This document shows positions 26,034-34,919 of a stretch of 64,000 nt of DNA, piece by piece. This stretch comes from Amycolatopsis suaedae (GTDB taxonomy: Bacteria; Actinomycetota; Actinomycetes; Mycobacteriales; Pseudonocardiaceae): contig NZ_SFCC01000006.1 in assembly GCF_004214935.1 (NCBI RefSeq), positions 62,001 through 126,000 of the forward strand, in the 5' to 3' direction. The notes under the pieces are model-generated. The model had not been told where the DNA came from and ran no database searches. It worked only from the letters and a program-made list of their open reading frames with translations. Both the position numbers and the translations under genes were made by a program. Each line of letters starts with the position of its first letter. Position 1 is the first letter of the stretch.

Positions 26034-26894
26034 TCAGTCCAGAAGCTGGTCGGCGCGGGCGGTTTCGGCGGCGAGGTGTTCCGGCAACACCCTGCCGAAC
26101 AGCTGCCGGGTGCGCTCGGCGCTGCCGATGATGCCAGGCCGGTCGCTGTAGGCGAAGATCGCCGAGTGCCGCGCCAGCGCGCCGCGCACCGGGGTCACCT
26201 GATGCAGTGAGAAGCGGCCCTTGAACAACTGCAGGTCACCGGGCCGGATCCGCAGCGTCTGGACCAGCTCCCTGCGCCCGGCCAGCACCGCCGCGACGTC
26301 GGGGAAGTTCTCGGCCTCGGCGGACCGGATGTTCGGGCAGTACTCGAACAGCCCGCCCTCCTCCGGTGCCTGGGTGAGCATGCTGACCGTGTACTCGTTG
26401 GTGTCGAAGTGCCACGGATGCGCCTGGCCGGGCGCGATGACGTTGAGCACCAGGCCGGACAGCGGGTCGGCCAGCTCGTGCAGTCGGGGCAGTTCGAAGC
26501 AGTCGGCGACGAAACGCTGGAACCGCTCACTGCCGTACAGGCGCTGGATGAGAAAGTGCGCGGGCAACTGGTCGCGGGCGACGAACGCGTTGCCCCGCTC
26601 CATGGTCACCCGGCCGGGATGTCCTTCCGGCAACGGCGTGTCGACGGCGATGTTGTAGGCGTTGACGGTCTCGACCCGGTCGTGTGCCAGCCCGGCGACG
26701 CTCGCGCATTCCTCGCGCAGGGTTTCCCGCAGCTCCGGCCGGATGAAGTCCGGCAGCACACAGCAGCCCACCCGCGACAGTTCGCGCCGCGCCCCTTCGA
26801 CGGCCTCCCGCCAGCCGGCACCGCCGGGGTCGGTCAACGGGTAGCGGCCGGTGTCGACGACGGTGTCGGCCACCGGCACGTCGGAGCGAGTCAT
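26034..26894 (-). CDS. Fe(II)/2-oxoglutarate oxygenase, BesD/HalD-like, with hydroxylase-type HxD motif
   Basis: A 286-residue non-haem iron oxygenase. The core reads AHPWHFDTNEYTVSMLTQ, giving metal ligands His162 and Asp164; the distal ligand is His231 in SLHQVTP and an Arg shortly after (237 or 242) may hold 2-oxoglutarate. The sequence resembles the amino-acid halogenase/hydroxylase group (BesD/HalD). Halogenases of that group replace the Asp by Gly to admit chloride; the Asp here predicts hydroxylation. The substrate may be a free amino acid. It sits between the nitrate-reductase operon and a carnitine-acyltransferase homologue, with which it is nearly contiguous. Assignment to the subfamily is from memory of motifs. 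Confidence 0.75.
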   Translation of the reverse strand: MTRSDVPVADTVVDTGRYPLTDPGGAGWREAVEGARRELSRVGCCVLPDFIRPELRETLREECASVAGLAHDRVETVNAYNIAVDTPLPEGHPGRVTMERGNAFVARDQLPAHFLIQRLYGSERFQRFVADCFELPRLHELADPLSGLVLNVIAPGQAHPWHFDTNEYTVSMLTQAPEEGGLFEYCPNIRSAEAENFPDVAAVLAGRRELVQTLRIRPGDLQLFKGRFSLHQVTPVRGALARHSAIFAYSDRPGIIGSAERTRQLFGRVLPEHLAAETARADQLLD

Positions 26895-26931
26895 GCGCGA
26901 TCCCCTTTCACAGGTGGGTGCTGTAAAGGAG

Positions 26932-26946
26932 GTAGCACAGTGCTAC
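26932..26946. repeat. 15-bp palindrome at the end of the HPP gene
   Basis: GTAGCAC-A-GTGCTAC is a perfect dyad spanning the stop codon of the HPP gene, 38 bases before the oxygenase start on the same strand. It could be an operator or weak terminator separating the nar operon from the oxygenase/acyltransferase pair. Confidence 0.45.
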
Positions 26947-27473
26947 TGGTCGGTAGCCCCCTGTGTGACCGGTGCCACCGGCGCCTGCGGTTTCCAGACG
27001 GGGTAGGGAATCCTCGCCAGCCGGTTGACGGCGAAGCCGAGCGCGCTCAGCAGGACGACACTGGCCAGCACGACCAGCAGGTCGGCCGGCGTGCGCAGCA
27101 GGCCCAGCGCGATGATCAGCGTGGTCGCGCCGGCCGGCGGGTGCGGCAGCCGCAGCAGGACCATGCCGCCGCAGGTCAACGCCAGTGCCAGCGCCGCCGC
27201 ACCGGCCCGGGCCCAGGTCACGTGCGTCAGGTCCGGCGGCGTGTCCAGCAGCCCGAACGTCGCCAGCCCCGCAGCGCCGGACAGCACGCCGACCAGGTGC
27301 CCGAGCAGGGTGTTGCGCGGGCACGCGGTCGGCTGCAGCGGCGTGGCGAACAGCAGGAACGCCGTGGGACCCAGCGAAGGGAACAGGAACGGCTGACCCG
27401 TGCCCATCGCCAGCGTGCCGATCAGCACCAGTACGGCGAACGCGCGAACCGACGTCGTGAACGCGGCGATCAT
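26943..27473 (-). CDS. HPP family membrane protein (possible nitrite/nitrate transporter)
   Basis: A 176-residue integral membrane protein with four to five hydrophobic helices and the family motif LRLPHPPAGATTLI (about residues 107-120), the HPP motif itself. Plant and cyanobacterial HPP proteins transport nitrite. The ATG at 27473 overlaps the narI stop (27470-27473, ATGA), so it is the fifth gene of the nar operon. No NarK-type carrier is present in the operon, so export of nitrite or import of nitrate is a sensible inference. Confidence 0.82.
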   Translation of the reverse strand: MIAAFTTSVRAFAVLVLIGTLAMGTGQPFLFPSLGPTAFLLFATPLQPTACPRNTLLGHLVGVLSGAAGLATFGLLDTPPDLTHVTWARAGAAALALALTCGGMVLLRLPHPPAGATTLIIALGLLRTPADLLVVLASVVLLSALGFAVNRLARIPYPVWKPQAPVAPVTQGATDQ

Positions 27474-28183
27474 TCCCAGCCGCGCCGGGGCGGACGGCTG
27501 CCGACGCGGTCCGGCACCCGGCGGCGGTAGACGACGTAGGGCCGCATCAGGTACTGCACCGGCGCGCTGAACGCGTGCACCAGCCGGGAGAACGGCCACA
27601 GCGCGAACAACAGCTGCCCGAGGACGGTGTGCAACTGGTAGCCGAACGGCGCGTCCGCCATCAGCTCGGGGTGCGGGTCGAACGTCAGGATCCCGCGAAC
27701 CCACGGGCCGATGGTCTCCCGGTAGTCGTAGCCGCCGCCGATGCCGTTGTCGATCACGGTGGTCGCCAGTCCGGCGAGCATCCCGGCGAGTAGCACCGCG
27801 TAGGTGAACTTGTCACTCGTCGAGGTGGTCTTGCGGACCGCGGGGTTACGCAGCCTGCGGTACAGCAGCAGGCCCAGGCCGCCGACCGCGGCCAGTCCGG
27901 CCAGCGTGCCCATGCCGAGTGACACGAGGTGGTAGTTCTCGTCGGAAATGCCGAACCACGCCGTGACGGCCTTGGGCACCAGCAGGCCGAGGATGTGCCC
28001 GCCGAGCACCATGAACAGTCCGAAGTGGAACAACGGGCTGGCGACCTTCAGCATGCGCGACTCGTGTAGCTGCGTCGACCGGCTCGTCCAGCCGAACTTG
28101 TCGTGCCGGTACCGCCAGACGGTGCCGAACACGAGCAACGCGATGGCGGCGTAGGGCGCCGCGGCCCACAACAGCAGTGTCAT
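27470..28183 (-). CDS. narI: Respiratory nitrate reductase gamma subunit, NarI
   Basis: A 237-residue cytochrome b-type membrane anchor with five hydrophobic helices. The haem-binding histidines expected in NarI are available in helices 2 and 5 (FHFGLFMVLGGHILGLL near 53-69, and QLHTVLGQLLFALWPFSRLVHAFSAP near 187-212). It takes electrons from menaquinol and passes them to NarH. The ATG at 28183 overlaps the narJ stop, and its own stop overlaps the HPP start. Length is normal for the family. Confidence 0.93.
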   Translation of the reverse strand: MTLLLWAAAPYAAIALLVFGTVWRYRHDKFGWTSRSTQLHESRMLKVASPLFHFGLFMVLGGHILGLLVPKAVTAWFGISDENYHLVSLGMGTLAGLAAVGGLGLLLYRRLRNPAVRKTTSTSDKFTYAVLLAGMLAGLATTVIDNGIGGGYDYRETIGPWVRGILTFDPHPELMADAPFGYQLHTVLGQLLFALWPFSRLVHAFSAPVQYLMRPYVVYRRRVPDRVGSRPPRRGWE

Positions 28184-28764
28184 CGGCCTACTCCGAACGG
28201 TTCGAGTCCGACCAGCTCGGCCGGCGGACCGGTCTCGGCGAGCGACGCCGCCAGCCGCTCGCTCTCCGGGTCCGGTGGTGGCAGCGTGCCGATCACGGCG
28301 GCGACCGCCTCGGCGTACGGCGTCACGGAGACCAGGTTGCGGTGCAACAGTTCCAGCGCCGGCCGGAACCGCAGCAGCACCCCCTCGGCGGCACCGCGGT
28401 CCCGCACGGCGGTGCTGAACTCCAGGATCACCGGCAGGAAGTCGGGCAGCTCGTTCTCGGCGAGTACGAAACCGTGTTCCCGGTACAGCCGTTTGAGCGT
28501 GGCCAGCGACGTGCCCCGCCGCCGGGTGTCGCCGTCGGTGAACCAGGTCAGGTGCAACGTCCGCCGCGGCTTGCGGTCGAACGTCTCCACGTAGTGCGCG
28601 GCCAGCTCGGCGGGCGGCCCGCCGAGGTGGTCGAGCACCCGCGCCAGCCCGGCGTGCCCGGCCTCCTCGGCACACGCCCGCAGCAGCGGCAGTTTCGACA
28701 GCACGCCGGAGTCGGGATACTGCAGGCACCAGCCGGCGACCTGCCGGACGACGTCGCGGCTCAT
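28180..28764 (-). CDS. narJ: Nitrate reductase molybdenum-cofactor assembly chaperone, NarJ
   Basis: A 194-residue NarJ chaperone, which binds apo-NarG and guides insertion of the molybdenum cofactor before membrane attachment. The conserved LQYPDSG start region (13-20), the HYVETFDRKPRRTLHLTWFTDGDTRRRG block (56-83) and ENELPDFLPVILEF (101-114) are all present. The ATG at 28764 overlaps the narH stop codon. Co-translation with narH and narI fits the usual order narGHJI. Confidence 0.94.
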   Translation of the reverse strand: MSRDVVRQVAGWCLQYPDSGVLSKLPLLRACAEEAGHAGLARVLDHLGGPPAELAAHYVETFDRKPRRTLHLTWFTDGDTRRRGTSLATLKRLYREHGFVLAENELPDFLPVILEFSTAVRDRGAAEGVLLRFRPALELLHRNLVSVTPYAEAVAAVIGTLPPPDPESERLAASLAETGPPAELVGLEPFGVGR

Positions 28765-30317
28765 CGCTTGGCCTGCGACGTCGGGAACATCGCGTCCGGC
28801 CGGCGACCGGAGTCCCAGCTGAGCAGGTCGACCCGGCCGTTCGGCGACGCGCCGCCCATGCCCGGTCCGCCGTCGGTGTCCAGGCTGCACGTCGTGGCGA
28901 TGCCCTCCAGGTCGTGTGCCTGGCCGATGCCGGCGGTCGGGATGACATAGCGCTCGTCGTACTTCGCCAGCGCCAGCAGCCGGTACATCCCGAAGATCTC
29001 CTCCCCGGACAGGCCGACCGACGTGAGCAGCCGGTCGTCCGGCTCCTGACCGAGGTTGACCGCCCGCATGTACGACCGCATGGCCGCGAGCCTGCGCAAC
29101 GACAGCCGCACCGGCCCGACGTCCCCCGCGGTGAACAGCTCCGCCAGGTACTCCAGCGGGATGCGCAGCGTGTCGATGGCGCCGAACAGGTTGTCGCCGC
29201 TCTCGCCGTCGAACCCGGAACCGGCGACCGCGTCGACCACCGGTGACAGCGGCGGGATGTACCAGACCATCGGCATCGTGCGGTACTCCGGGTGCAGCGG
29301 CAGTGCGAGCCGGTAGTCGTGGATGAGCTGGTACACCGGCGAACGCTGCGCGGCGGTGATCCAGTCGTGCGGGACACCGGCCGCCTCGGCCGCCTTGACG
29401 ACGGCCGGGTCGTGCGGGTCGAGCATCAGGTCACGCTGCGCGGGGTACAGGTCGTGCTCGTCGGGGACCGACGCCGCCGCGGTCACCCGGTCGGCGTCGT
29501 AGAGCACCACGCCGATGTAGCGCAGCCTGCCGACGCAGGTCTCCGCGCAGACGGTCGGCTGCCCGGCCTCCAGCCGCGGATAGCAGAACGTGCACTTCTC
29601 GGCCTTGCCGGTCTTGTGGTTGAAGTAGACCTTCTTGTACGGGCAGCCGGTCACGCACATCCGCCACCCGCGGCAGGCGTCCTGGTCGACCAGGACGATG
29701 CCGTCCTCCTCGCGCTTGTACATGGCGCCGGACGGGCAGCTCGCCACACACGACGGGTTCAGGCAGTGCTCGCAGATGCGCGGGAGGTAGAACATGAACG
29801 TCTGCTCGAACTCGAACTTGATCTTCGAGCCGAGCTTCTCCACCAGCGGATCACGCACGCCGTGCTCGGTGGACCCGCCGAGGTCGTCGTCCCAGTTGGG
29901 TCCCCAGCTCGGCTGGGCCGGCTCGCCGGTGATCGCCGACCGCGGCGCCGCCGTCGGCACGTCGTCGCCGAGCGGGGCTTCGAGCAGGTTGGCGTAGTCG
30001 TAGGTCCACGGCTCGTAGTAGTCGTCGATGCCGGGCAGGTCGGGGTTGGCGAACACCGTCCCCAGCCGCTTCAGCCTGCCACCGGCCCGCAACCTCAGCT
30101 TGCCGCCGCGGGTGCGTACCCAGCCGCCCTTCCAGCGGTCCTGGTCCTCGTAGCGGCGCGGATATCCTTGCCCCGGCCGGGTTTCGACGTTGTTGAACCA
30201 CGCGTACTCGGTGCCGGCCCGGTTGGTCCACGCCTGCTTGCACGTCACCGAGCAGGTGTGACAGCCGATGCACTTGTCGAGGTTCATCACCATGGCGAGC
30301 TGCGCGAGCACGCGCAT
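28761..30317 (-). CDS. narH: Respiratory nitrate reductase beta subunit, NarH
   Basis: A 518-residue iron-sulfur subunit carrying electrons from NarI to NarG. Four cysteine groups are visible: CIGCHTCSVTC (16-26), CEHCLNPSCVASCPSG (about 183-198), CRGWRMCVTGCP (about 216-227; the Trp in the second position marks the 3Fe-4S cluster) and CTFCYPRLEAG...CAETC (about 243-263). The protein is about the usual length. The start shares one base with the narG stop (TGATG). It stays on the cytoplasmic face of the membrane. Confidence 0.95.
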   Translation of the reverse strand: MRVLAQLAMVMNLDKCIGCHTCSVTCKQAWTNRAGTEYAWFNNVETRPGQGYPRRYEDQDRWKGGWVRTRGGKLRLRAGGRLKRLGTVFANPDLPGIDDYYEPWTYDYANLLEAPLGDDVPTAAPRSAITGEPAQPSWGPNWDDDLGGSTEHGVRDPLVEKLGSKIKFEFEQTFMFYLPRICEHCLNPSCVASCPSGAMYKREEDGIVLVDQDACRGWRMCVTGCPYKKVYFNHKTGKAEKCTFCYPRLEAGQPTVCAETCVGRLRYIGVVLYDADRVTAAASVPDEHDLYPAQRDLMLDPHDPAVVKAAEAAGVPHDWITAAQRSPVYQLIHDYRLALPLHPEYRTMPMVWYIPPLSPVVDAVAGSGFDGESGDNLFGAIDTLRIPLEYLAELFTAGDVGPVRLSLRRLAAMRSYMRAVNLGQEPDDRLLTSVGLSGEEIFGMYRLLALAKYDERYVIPTAGIGQAHDLEGIATTCSLDTDGGPGMGGASPNGRVDLLSWDSGRRPDAMFPTSQAKR

Positions 30318-33300
30318 CAGTACTGCACCTCCTGCGAGCGGCGGCGGATCACGGTGACCTCGTCGCGCTGGTTTCCGGTGGGGCCCAGGTAGTTGAAGCC
30401 GAACGACAGCTGCGCGTATCCGCCGATCAGGTGAGTCGGCTTCATCAGCAGCCGGGTCAGCGAGTTGTGCGTGCCGCCGCGTTTGCCGTTCGTCTCGCTG
30501 CGCGGAACGTTCACGGCACGGTCCTGGGCGTGGTAAAGGAACACCGTGCCGGTCGGCATGCGGTGGGACACGATCGCGCGGGCGACGACGATGCCGTTGC
30601 GGTTGACCGCCTCGATCCAGTCGTTGTCGCTCGCGCCGATGGCCTCGGCGTCGGCCGGGCTCATCCAGATGGCCTGACCACCGCGGGACAACGTCAGCAT
30701 GTGCAGGTTGTCCTGGTACGTCGAGTGAATCGACCACTTGCTGTGGGGCGTCAGGTAGCGAACGGTCACCTCCGCACCCGACGGCCCGATCCGCGGCTCA
30801 CCGAAGATGTGGTGCATGTCCAGTGGTGGCCGGTAGATCGGCATCGCCTCGCCCAGCTCGTGCATCCAGTCGTGGTCGAGGAAGAAATGCTGCCGTCCGG
30901 TCAGCGTGTGCCACGGCTTGCGGTGCTCGACGTTGATGACGAACGCGGAGTAGCGGCGCCCGCCGGTCTCGCTGCCCGACCACTCGGGGCTGGTGACCAC
31001 CGACGCCGGCCTGCTCCTGGTGTCCTCGAACGAGATCCGCTTGCCCTCGTGCTCGGCCGACAGCCCGGCCAGCTCCGTGCCGACCCGCTCGCCGAGCGTG
31101 CGGAAGCCCTGCGTGGCAAGCCTTCCGTTGGTGGTGCCGGACAGTGCGAGGATCGCGTCGGCTGCCCGGATGTCGGTGTCGATCCGCGGCCTGCCGCCGG
31201 AAGTGCCGTTCTTGGCACGCAGCCAGTCCAGTTCCGCACGCACGTCGTAGGTGATGCCCTTGGTGGTCGTGCCCTGCTCGTCGAGCAGCGGGCCGAGCGT
31301 GGCGAGCTTCGCCGCGACGGCCGGATAGTCCCGCTCCACCACGGTCAGCCGCGGCATGGTGACGCCGGGAACCGGTGGGACGTCACCGTCGCGCCAGTCC
31401 CGCACGACACCGCCAGGTTGTGCCGTCTCGCCCGGGGTGTCGTGGACCATCGGGGTGGCGACGAGATCCCTGCGTACGCCCAGATGCCGTTCGGCCAGCT
31501 CGCTGAACCGGCGGGCGATCGTGTGGAACGCGTCGAAGTCGGTCCGGGTCTGCCACGGCGGGTCGACGGCTGCGTTGAACGAATGCACGAAGGGGTGCAT
31601 GTCGGTGGACGACAGGTCGTGCTTCTCGTACCAGGTGGCCGCGGGCAGCACGACGTCGGCGAACAACGCGGTGCTGGTCATCCGGTAGTCCAGGCACAGC
31701 AGCAGATCCAGCTTGCCCTCGGGCGCCTCGTCTCGCCAGCGCACCGACGGCCGGTGCGGGGTCTCGTCGGCCCGCAGGTTGGCGTCGGTGCCGAGCAGGT
31801 GCCGGAGGAAGTACTCGTGTCCCTTCGCCGACGAGCCGAGCAGGTTGGACCGCCAGACGGTGAGCACCCTCGGCCAGTTCTCCGGCGCGTCCGGGTCGTC
31901 GACAGCGAAGCCGAGCCTGCCCTTCCGGAGTTGCTCGACGGCGTGCTCCACCGGGTCGGCACCCGCCGCCTCGGCCTCGTCGACCAGGTCGAGCGGGTTG
32001 CGGTCGAACGTGGGATAGGACGGCATCCAGCCCAGCCGCGCGGACGTGGCGAACGTGTCCACCGCGGTGGTCCCCGCCAGCGCGCCGCCGCCGGTCGGCG
32101 AGAGCAGGGTGTCGTGCCGCAGGCCGTCGTACCGCCACTGGTCGGTGTGCAGGTACCAGTACGCGGTCCCGATCATCTGCCGCGCCGGCCGGACCCAGTC
32201 CATCGCACCGGCCAGCGTGGCGTGCCCGGTCAGCGGCCGGACCTTCTCCTGCCCGACGTAGTGCGCCCAGCCACCGCCGTTGCGCCCCTGGCAACCGGTG
32301 AGCGTGAGCAGGGCGAGGAACGAGCGGTAGATCGTGTCGGAGTGGAACCAGTGGTTGGTTCCCGCGCCCATCAGGATCATGCAACGGCCCTCGGTCGCCG
32401 CCGCCGTCTCGGCGAACTCCCTGGCGATCCGGGTCACCCGCTCGGCGGGCACCGACGTGATCTCCTGCTGCCACGCGGGAGTCGCCGGCTGGCTCGGATC
32501 GTCGTAGCCGGACGGCCACGAGCCGGGCAGATCGTCGCGGTGCACGCCGTACTGCGCCAGCAGCAGGTCGTACACCGTGGTCACCGTGTGCCCGGCGACC
32601 TCGACGGCAGGGACACCTCGCCGCAGCACGTCGTTCTCCGGTGTGTCGAACCGCGGCAGCAGCACCTCGACACCGGTGTGGTCGGCGGCGTCGAGCATGC
32701 TCAGCCGCGGTTCGACGTCGCCGAGGTCGAGGTTCCAGCGACCGGCGTCGGCGTCGTTCCAGCGGAAGCCGATCGAGCCACCGGGCACCACGGGCTCGCC
32801 GGTGCGGTCGTCGATCAGGACCGTCTTCCACTCCGGCGACGCGCCGTCGCCGCCGAGGTCGGCCTCGGTGAGGAACTTGGCGGGCACCCAGGCGCCGTCG
32901 CGTTCTTCCAGCGTGACCAGGAACGGCAGGTCGGTGTACTGCTCGACGTAGTCGAGGAAGTAGAGCACCTGGCTGTTCACGAAGAACTCGGTGAGCAGCA
33001 CGTGCCCCATGGCCATCGCCAGTGCGCCGTCGGTACCGGGGTGCGGCGCCAGCCACTCGTCGGCGAACTTCGTGTTGTCGGCGTAGTCCGGCGACACCAC
33101 GACGACCTTCTGCCCGCGGTAGCGGGCCTCCACCATCCAGTGCGCGTCGGGTGTCCGGGTGACCGGGACGTTGGAGCCCCACATCATCAGGTACGCGGCG
33201 TCCCACCAGTCGGCGGACTCGGGTACGTCCGTCTGGTCGCCGAACACCTGCGGCGACGCGACGGGAAGGTCGGCGTACCAGTCGTAGAACGACAGCATCG

Positions 33301-33952
33301 GCGCGCCGATCAGCGACATGAACCGGGCGCCGACGGCGTGGGAGACCAGTGACATCGCCGGGATCGGGGAGAACCCGGCGACGCGGTCGGGACCGTACTC
33401 GGCGATGGCGTGCACGTGGGCCGCCGCGGCCAGTTCGGCAGCCTCGTCCCAGCTGATCCGGACCAGGCCGCCCTTGCCCCGCGCACGCTGGTAGACACGT
33501 CGCTTGAGCGGATCGGTCACGACGGACTTCCACGCCTCGACCGGATCCTCCAGCCGCCGCCTGGCCTCGCGGTACATCTCCACGAGTACCCCGCGGGCGT
33601 ACGGAAAGCGTACCCGGGTCGGCGAATACGAGTACCAGGAGAACGACGCGCCACGTGGGCATCCGCGTGGTTCGTATTCCGGTTTGTCCGGTCCGGCCGA
33701 CGGATAGTCCGGATCCTGGCTTTCCCAGGTGATTATTCCGTCGGAAACGTAGACCTGCCATCGGCAGGAACCGGTGCAGTTGACTCCGTGGGTGGATGGG
33801 ACGACCTTGTCATGGCTCCACCGGTCACGGTAGAAACCGTCCGCATCCCGGCCGCCGACACGGTGGACGGTGTGCAGATCTTCCGAGGTCTCCCAGCGGG
33901 TGAGGTATCGCCCGAGACGCAACAATGCCTCGGAGGCGACGTTTTCAGTCAA
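30317..33952 (-). CDS. narG: Respiratory nitrate reductase alpha subunit, NarG
   Basis: A 1211-residue molybdopterin enzyme that reduces nitrate to nitrite at the inner face of the membrane. The histidine-ligated 4Fe-4S motif is complete: His55, Cys59, Cys63 (HGVNCTGSC) and Cys98. The molybdenum ligand corresponds to Asp242 in GDQTDVPESADWW. Length is normal and there is no Tat signal, as expected for cytoplasm-facing NarG. The start is uncertain: the TTG at 33952 has a GGAG only one base upstream, and TTG codons 8-9 are alternatives. First gene of narGHJI-HPP; no molybdenum-cofactor genes or oxygen sensor genes are nearby. Confidence 0.95.
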   Translation of the reverse strand: MTENVASEALLRLGRYLTRWETSEDLHTVHRVGGRDADGFYRDRWSHDKVVPSTHGVNCTGSCRWQVYVSDGIITWESQDPDYPSAGPDKPEYEPRGCPRGASFSWYSYSPTRVRFPYARGVLVEMYREARRRLEDPVEAWKSVVTDPLKRRVYQRARGKGGLVRISWDEAAELAAAAHVHAIAEYGPDRVAGFSPIPAMSLVSHAVGARFMSLIGAPMLSFYDWYADLPVASPQVFGDQTDVPESADWWDAAYLMMWGSNVPVTRTPDAHWMVEARYRGQKVVVVSPDYADNTKFADEWLAPHPGTDGALAMAMGHVLLTEFFVNSQVLYFLDYVEQYTDLPFLVTLEERDGAWVPAKFLTEADLGGDGASPEWKTVLIDDRTGEPVVPGGSIGFRWNDADAGRWNLDLGDVEPRLSMLDAADHTGVEVLLPRFDTPENDVLRRGVPAVEVAGHTVTTVYDLLLAQYGVHRDDLPGSWPSGYDDPSQPATPAWQQEITSVPAERVTRIAREFAETAAATEGRCMILMGAGTNHWFHSDTIYRSFLALLTLTGCQGRNGGGWAHYVGQEKVRPLTGHATLAGAMDWVRPARQMIGTAYWYLHTDQWRYDGLRHDTLLSPTGGGALAGTTAVDTFATSARLGWMPSYPTFDRNPLDLVDEAEAAGADPVEHAVEQLRKGRLGFAVDDPDAPENWPRVLTVWRSNLLGSSAKGHEYFLRHLLGTDANLRADETPHRPSVRWRDEAPEGKLDLLLCLDYRMTSTALFADVVLPAATWYEKHDLSSTDMHPFVHSFNAAVDPPWQTRTDFDAFHTIARRFSELAERHLGVRRDLVATPMVHDTPGETAQPGGVVRDWRDGDVPPVPGVTMPRLTVVERDYPAVAAKLATLGPLLDEQGTTTKGITYDVRAELDWLRAKNGTSGGRPRIDTDIRAADAILALSGTTNGRLATQGFRTLGERVGTELAGLSAEHEGKRISFEDTRSRPASVVTSPEWSGSETGGRRYSAFVINVEHRKPWHTLTGRQHFFLDHDWMHELGEAMPIYRPPLDMHHIFGEPRIGPSGAEVTVRYLTPHSKWSIHSTYQDNLHMLTLSRGGQAIWMSPADAEAIGASDNDWIEAVNRNGIVVARAIVSHRMPTGTVFLYHAQDRAVNVPRSETNGKRGGTHNSLTRLLMKPTHLIGGYAQLSFGFNYLGPTGNQRDEVTVIRRRSQEVQY

Positions 33953-33974
33953 TCTCCGCAGCTTTCAGGTAGCT

Positions 33975-33993
33975 GGTTGAGGGGAACTCAACC
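33975..33993. promoter_or_regulatory. Hairpin/dyad upstream of narG
   Basis: GGTTGAG-GGGAA-CTCAACC gives a perfect 7-bp stem and 5-base loop 23 bases upstream of the narG start. It could be an operator or 5' leader hairpin of the nar operon; no FNR-type site was seen in the 100-bp gap. Confidence 0.4.
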
Positions 33994-34052
33994 GATGCTA
34001 GCGCTGAATTGATTGGGTGCCGCAAGCATGATCACTCGCGTGGCGGATACGG

Positions 34053-34919
34053 TTAAAATGACGGTAAAGAAGGCTGAAAGAATCGTATTCTTTGTCCCGG
34101 TCGCACCTGTGCGGCAAGATCGAGGTCGTTCTCGTCGACGACCGCGACCACCGGATAACCACCCGTCGCCGGATGGTCGGCGAGGAACAGGATCGGCTGC
34201 CCCGACGGCGGCACCTGAAGCGCGCCCGGCACGGCCGCTTCCGGCGGCAGTTCGCCGGACCGTGCCCGGGTCAGGGCCGGCCCCTCGAGGCGGACGCCGA
34301 CCCGGTTCACGTCCGCCGTCGCGGTGTACGGCCGGGAGACCACAGTGGACAGAGCGTCGGCGGTGAACCAGTCCAGCCGGGGCCCCGGGGTGATCCGCAG
34401 CACCGGTTCGTCCGGCAGCGGTGGCCGGGGCGCGAGGTCGACGTTCGGCGGGCCGAGAACCCGGTGTCCCACCGGAAGCGTCGCTCCGGCGGTCAGCACG
34501 GGCGGCCCGAGGCCGCCGAGGGTGTCCGTCGCGCGGGCGCCGAGGACGGCCGGCACGTCGAAGCCGCCGCGTACGGCGACGTAACACCGCAGTCCACGCG
34601 ACGGCATCCCGAGGACCAGCTCGTCACCGGCCCGCAGCGGGATCGGCGAGTCCGGTCCGGCCGCACGGCCACCTGCCGTGATCGCACACGGCGCGCCGGT
34701 GACGGCGACCGTCGTGGCCGAGGAGAACCGCAACACCAGTCCGCCCATGGTGGCCTCGATACCCGCGTTGCCCTCGGGGTTGCCGACCAGCCGGTTGGCC
34801 AGCCGCAACGAGCCGCGGTCGGCGGCCCCGGAACGGCCGACGCCGATCGCGGCGTACCCCGGCCTACCGAGATCCTGCACGGTGGCAAGGATTCCCGGGG
34901 TGAGCACCTCGGCTTTCAT
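34053..34919 (-). CDS. pxpC: 5-oxoprolinase subunit C (biotin-dependent carboxyltransferase-like)
   Basis: A 288-residue protein of the KipA/PxpC family. With PxpA and PxpB it forms the ATP-driven 5-oxoprolinase turning pyroglutamate into glutamate. Family motifs: TPGILATVQDLGRPGYAAIGV (7-27), SGAADRGSLRLANRLVGN (30-47), CYVAVRGGFDVP (about 111-122) and NRVGVRLEGP. The ATG at 34919 overlaps the pxpB stop (ATGA). The 3' end and the following 100 bases are unusually AT-rich for the window. Confidence 0.92.
   Translation of the reverse strand: MKAEVLTPGILATVQDLGRPGYAAIGVGRSGAADRGSLRLANRLVGNPEGNAGIEATMGGLVLRFSSATTVAVTGAPCAITAGGRAAGPDSPIPLRAGDELVLGMPSRGLRCYVAVRGGFDVPAVLGARATDTLGGLGPPVLTAGATLPVGHRVLGPPNVDLAPRPPLPDEPVLRITPGPRLDWFTADALSTVVSRPYTATADVNRVGVRLEGPALTRARSGELPPEAAVPGALQVPPSGQPILFLADHPATGGYPVVAVVDENDLDLAAQVRPGQRIRFFQPSLPSF

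Noticed and set aside
26034..26894. Call of the 2-oxoglutarate oxygenase as a radical halogenase
   Set aside because: The iron ligand Asp164 is present; halogenases of that group have Gly or Ala there.
30431..33352. A 973-codon plus-strand open frame opposite narG
   Set aside because: The minus strand encodes an intact NarG; the antisense product is biased and has no recognisable motif.
33953..34052. FNR- or Crp-like site ahead of narG
   Set aside because: TTGATTGGG is present but the matching half (ATCAA) is missing at the right distance; only the 7-bp dyad was kept.
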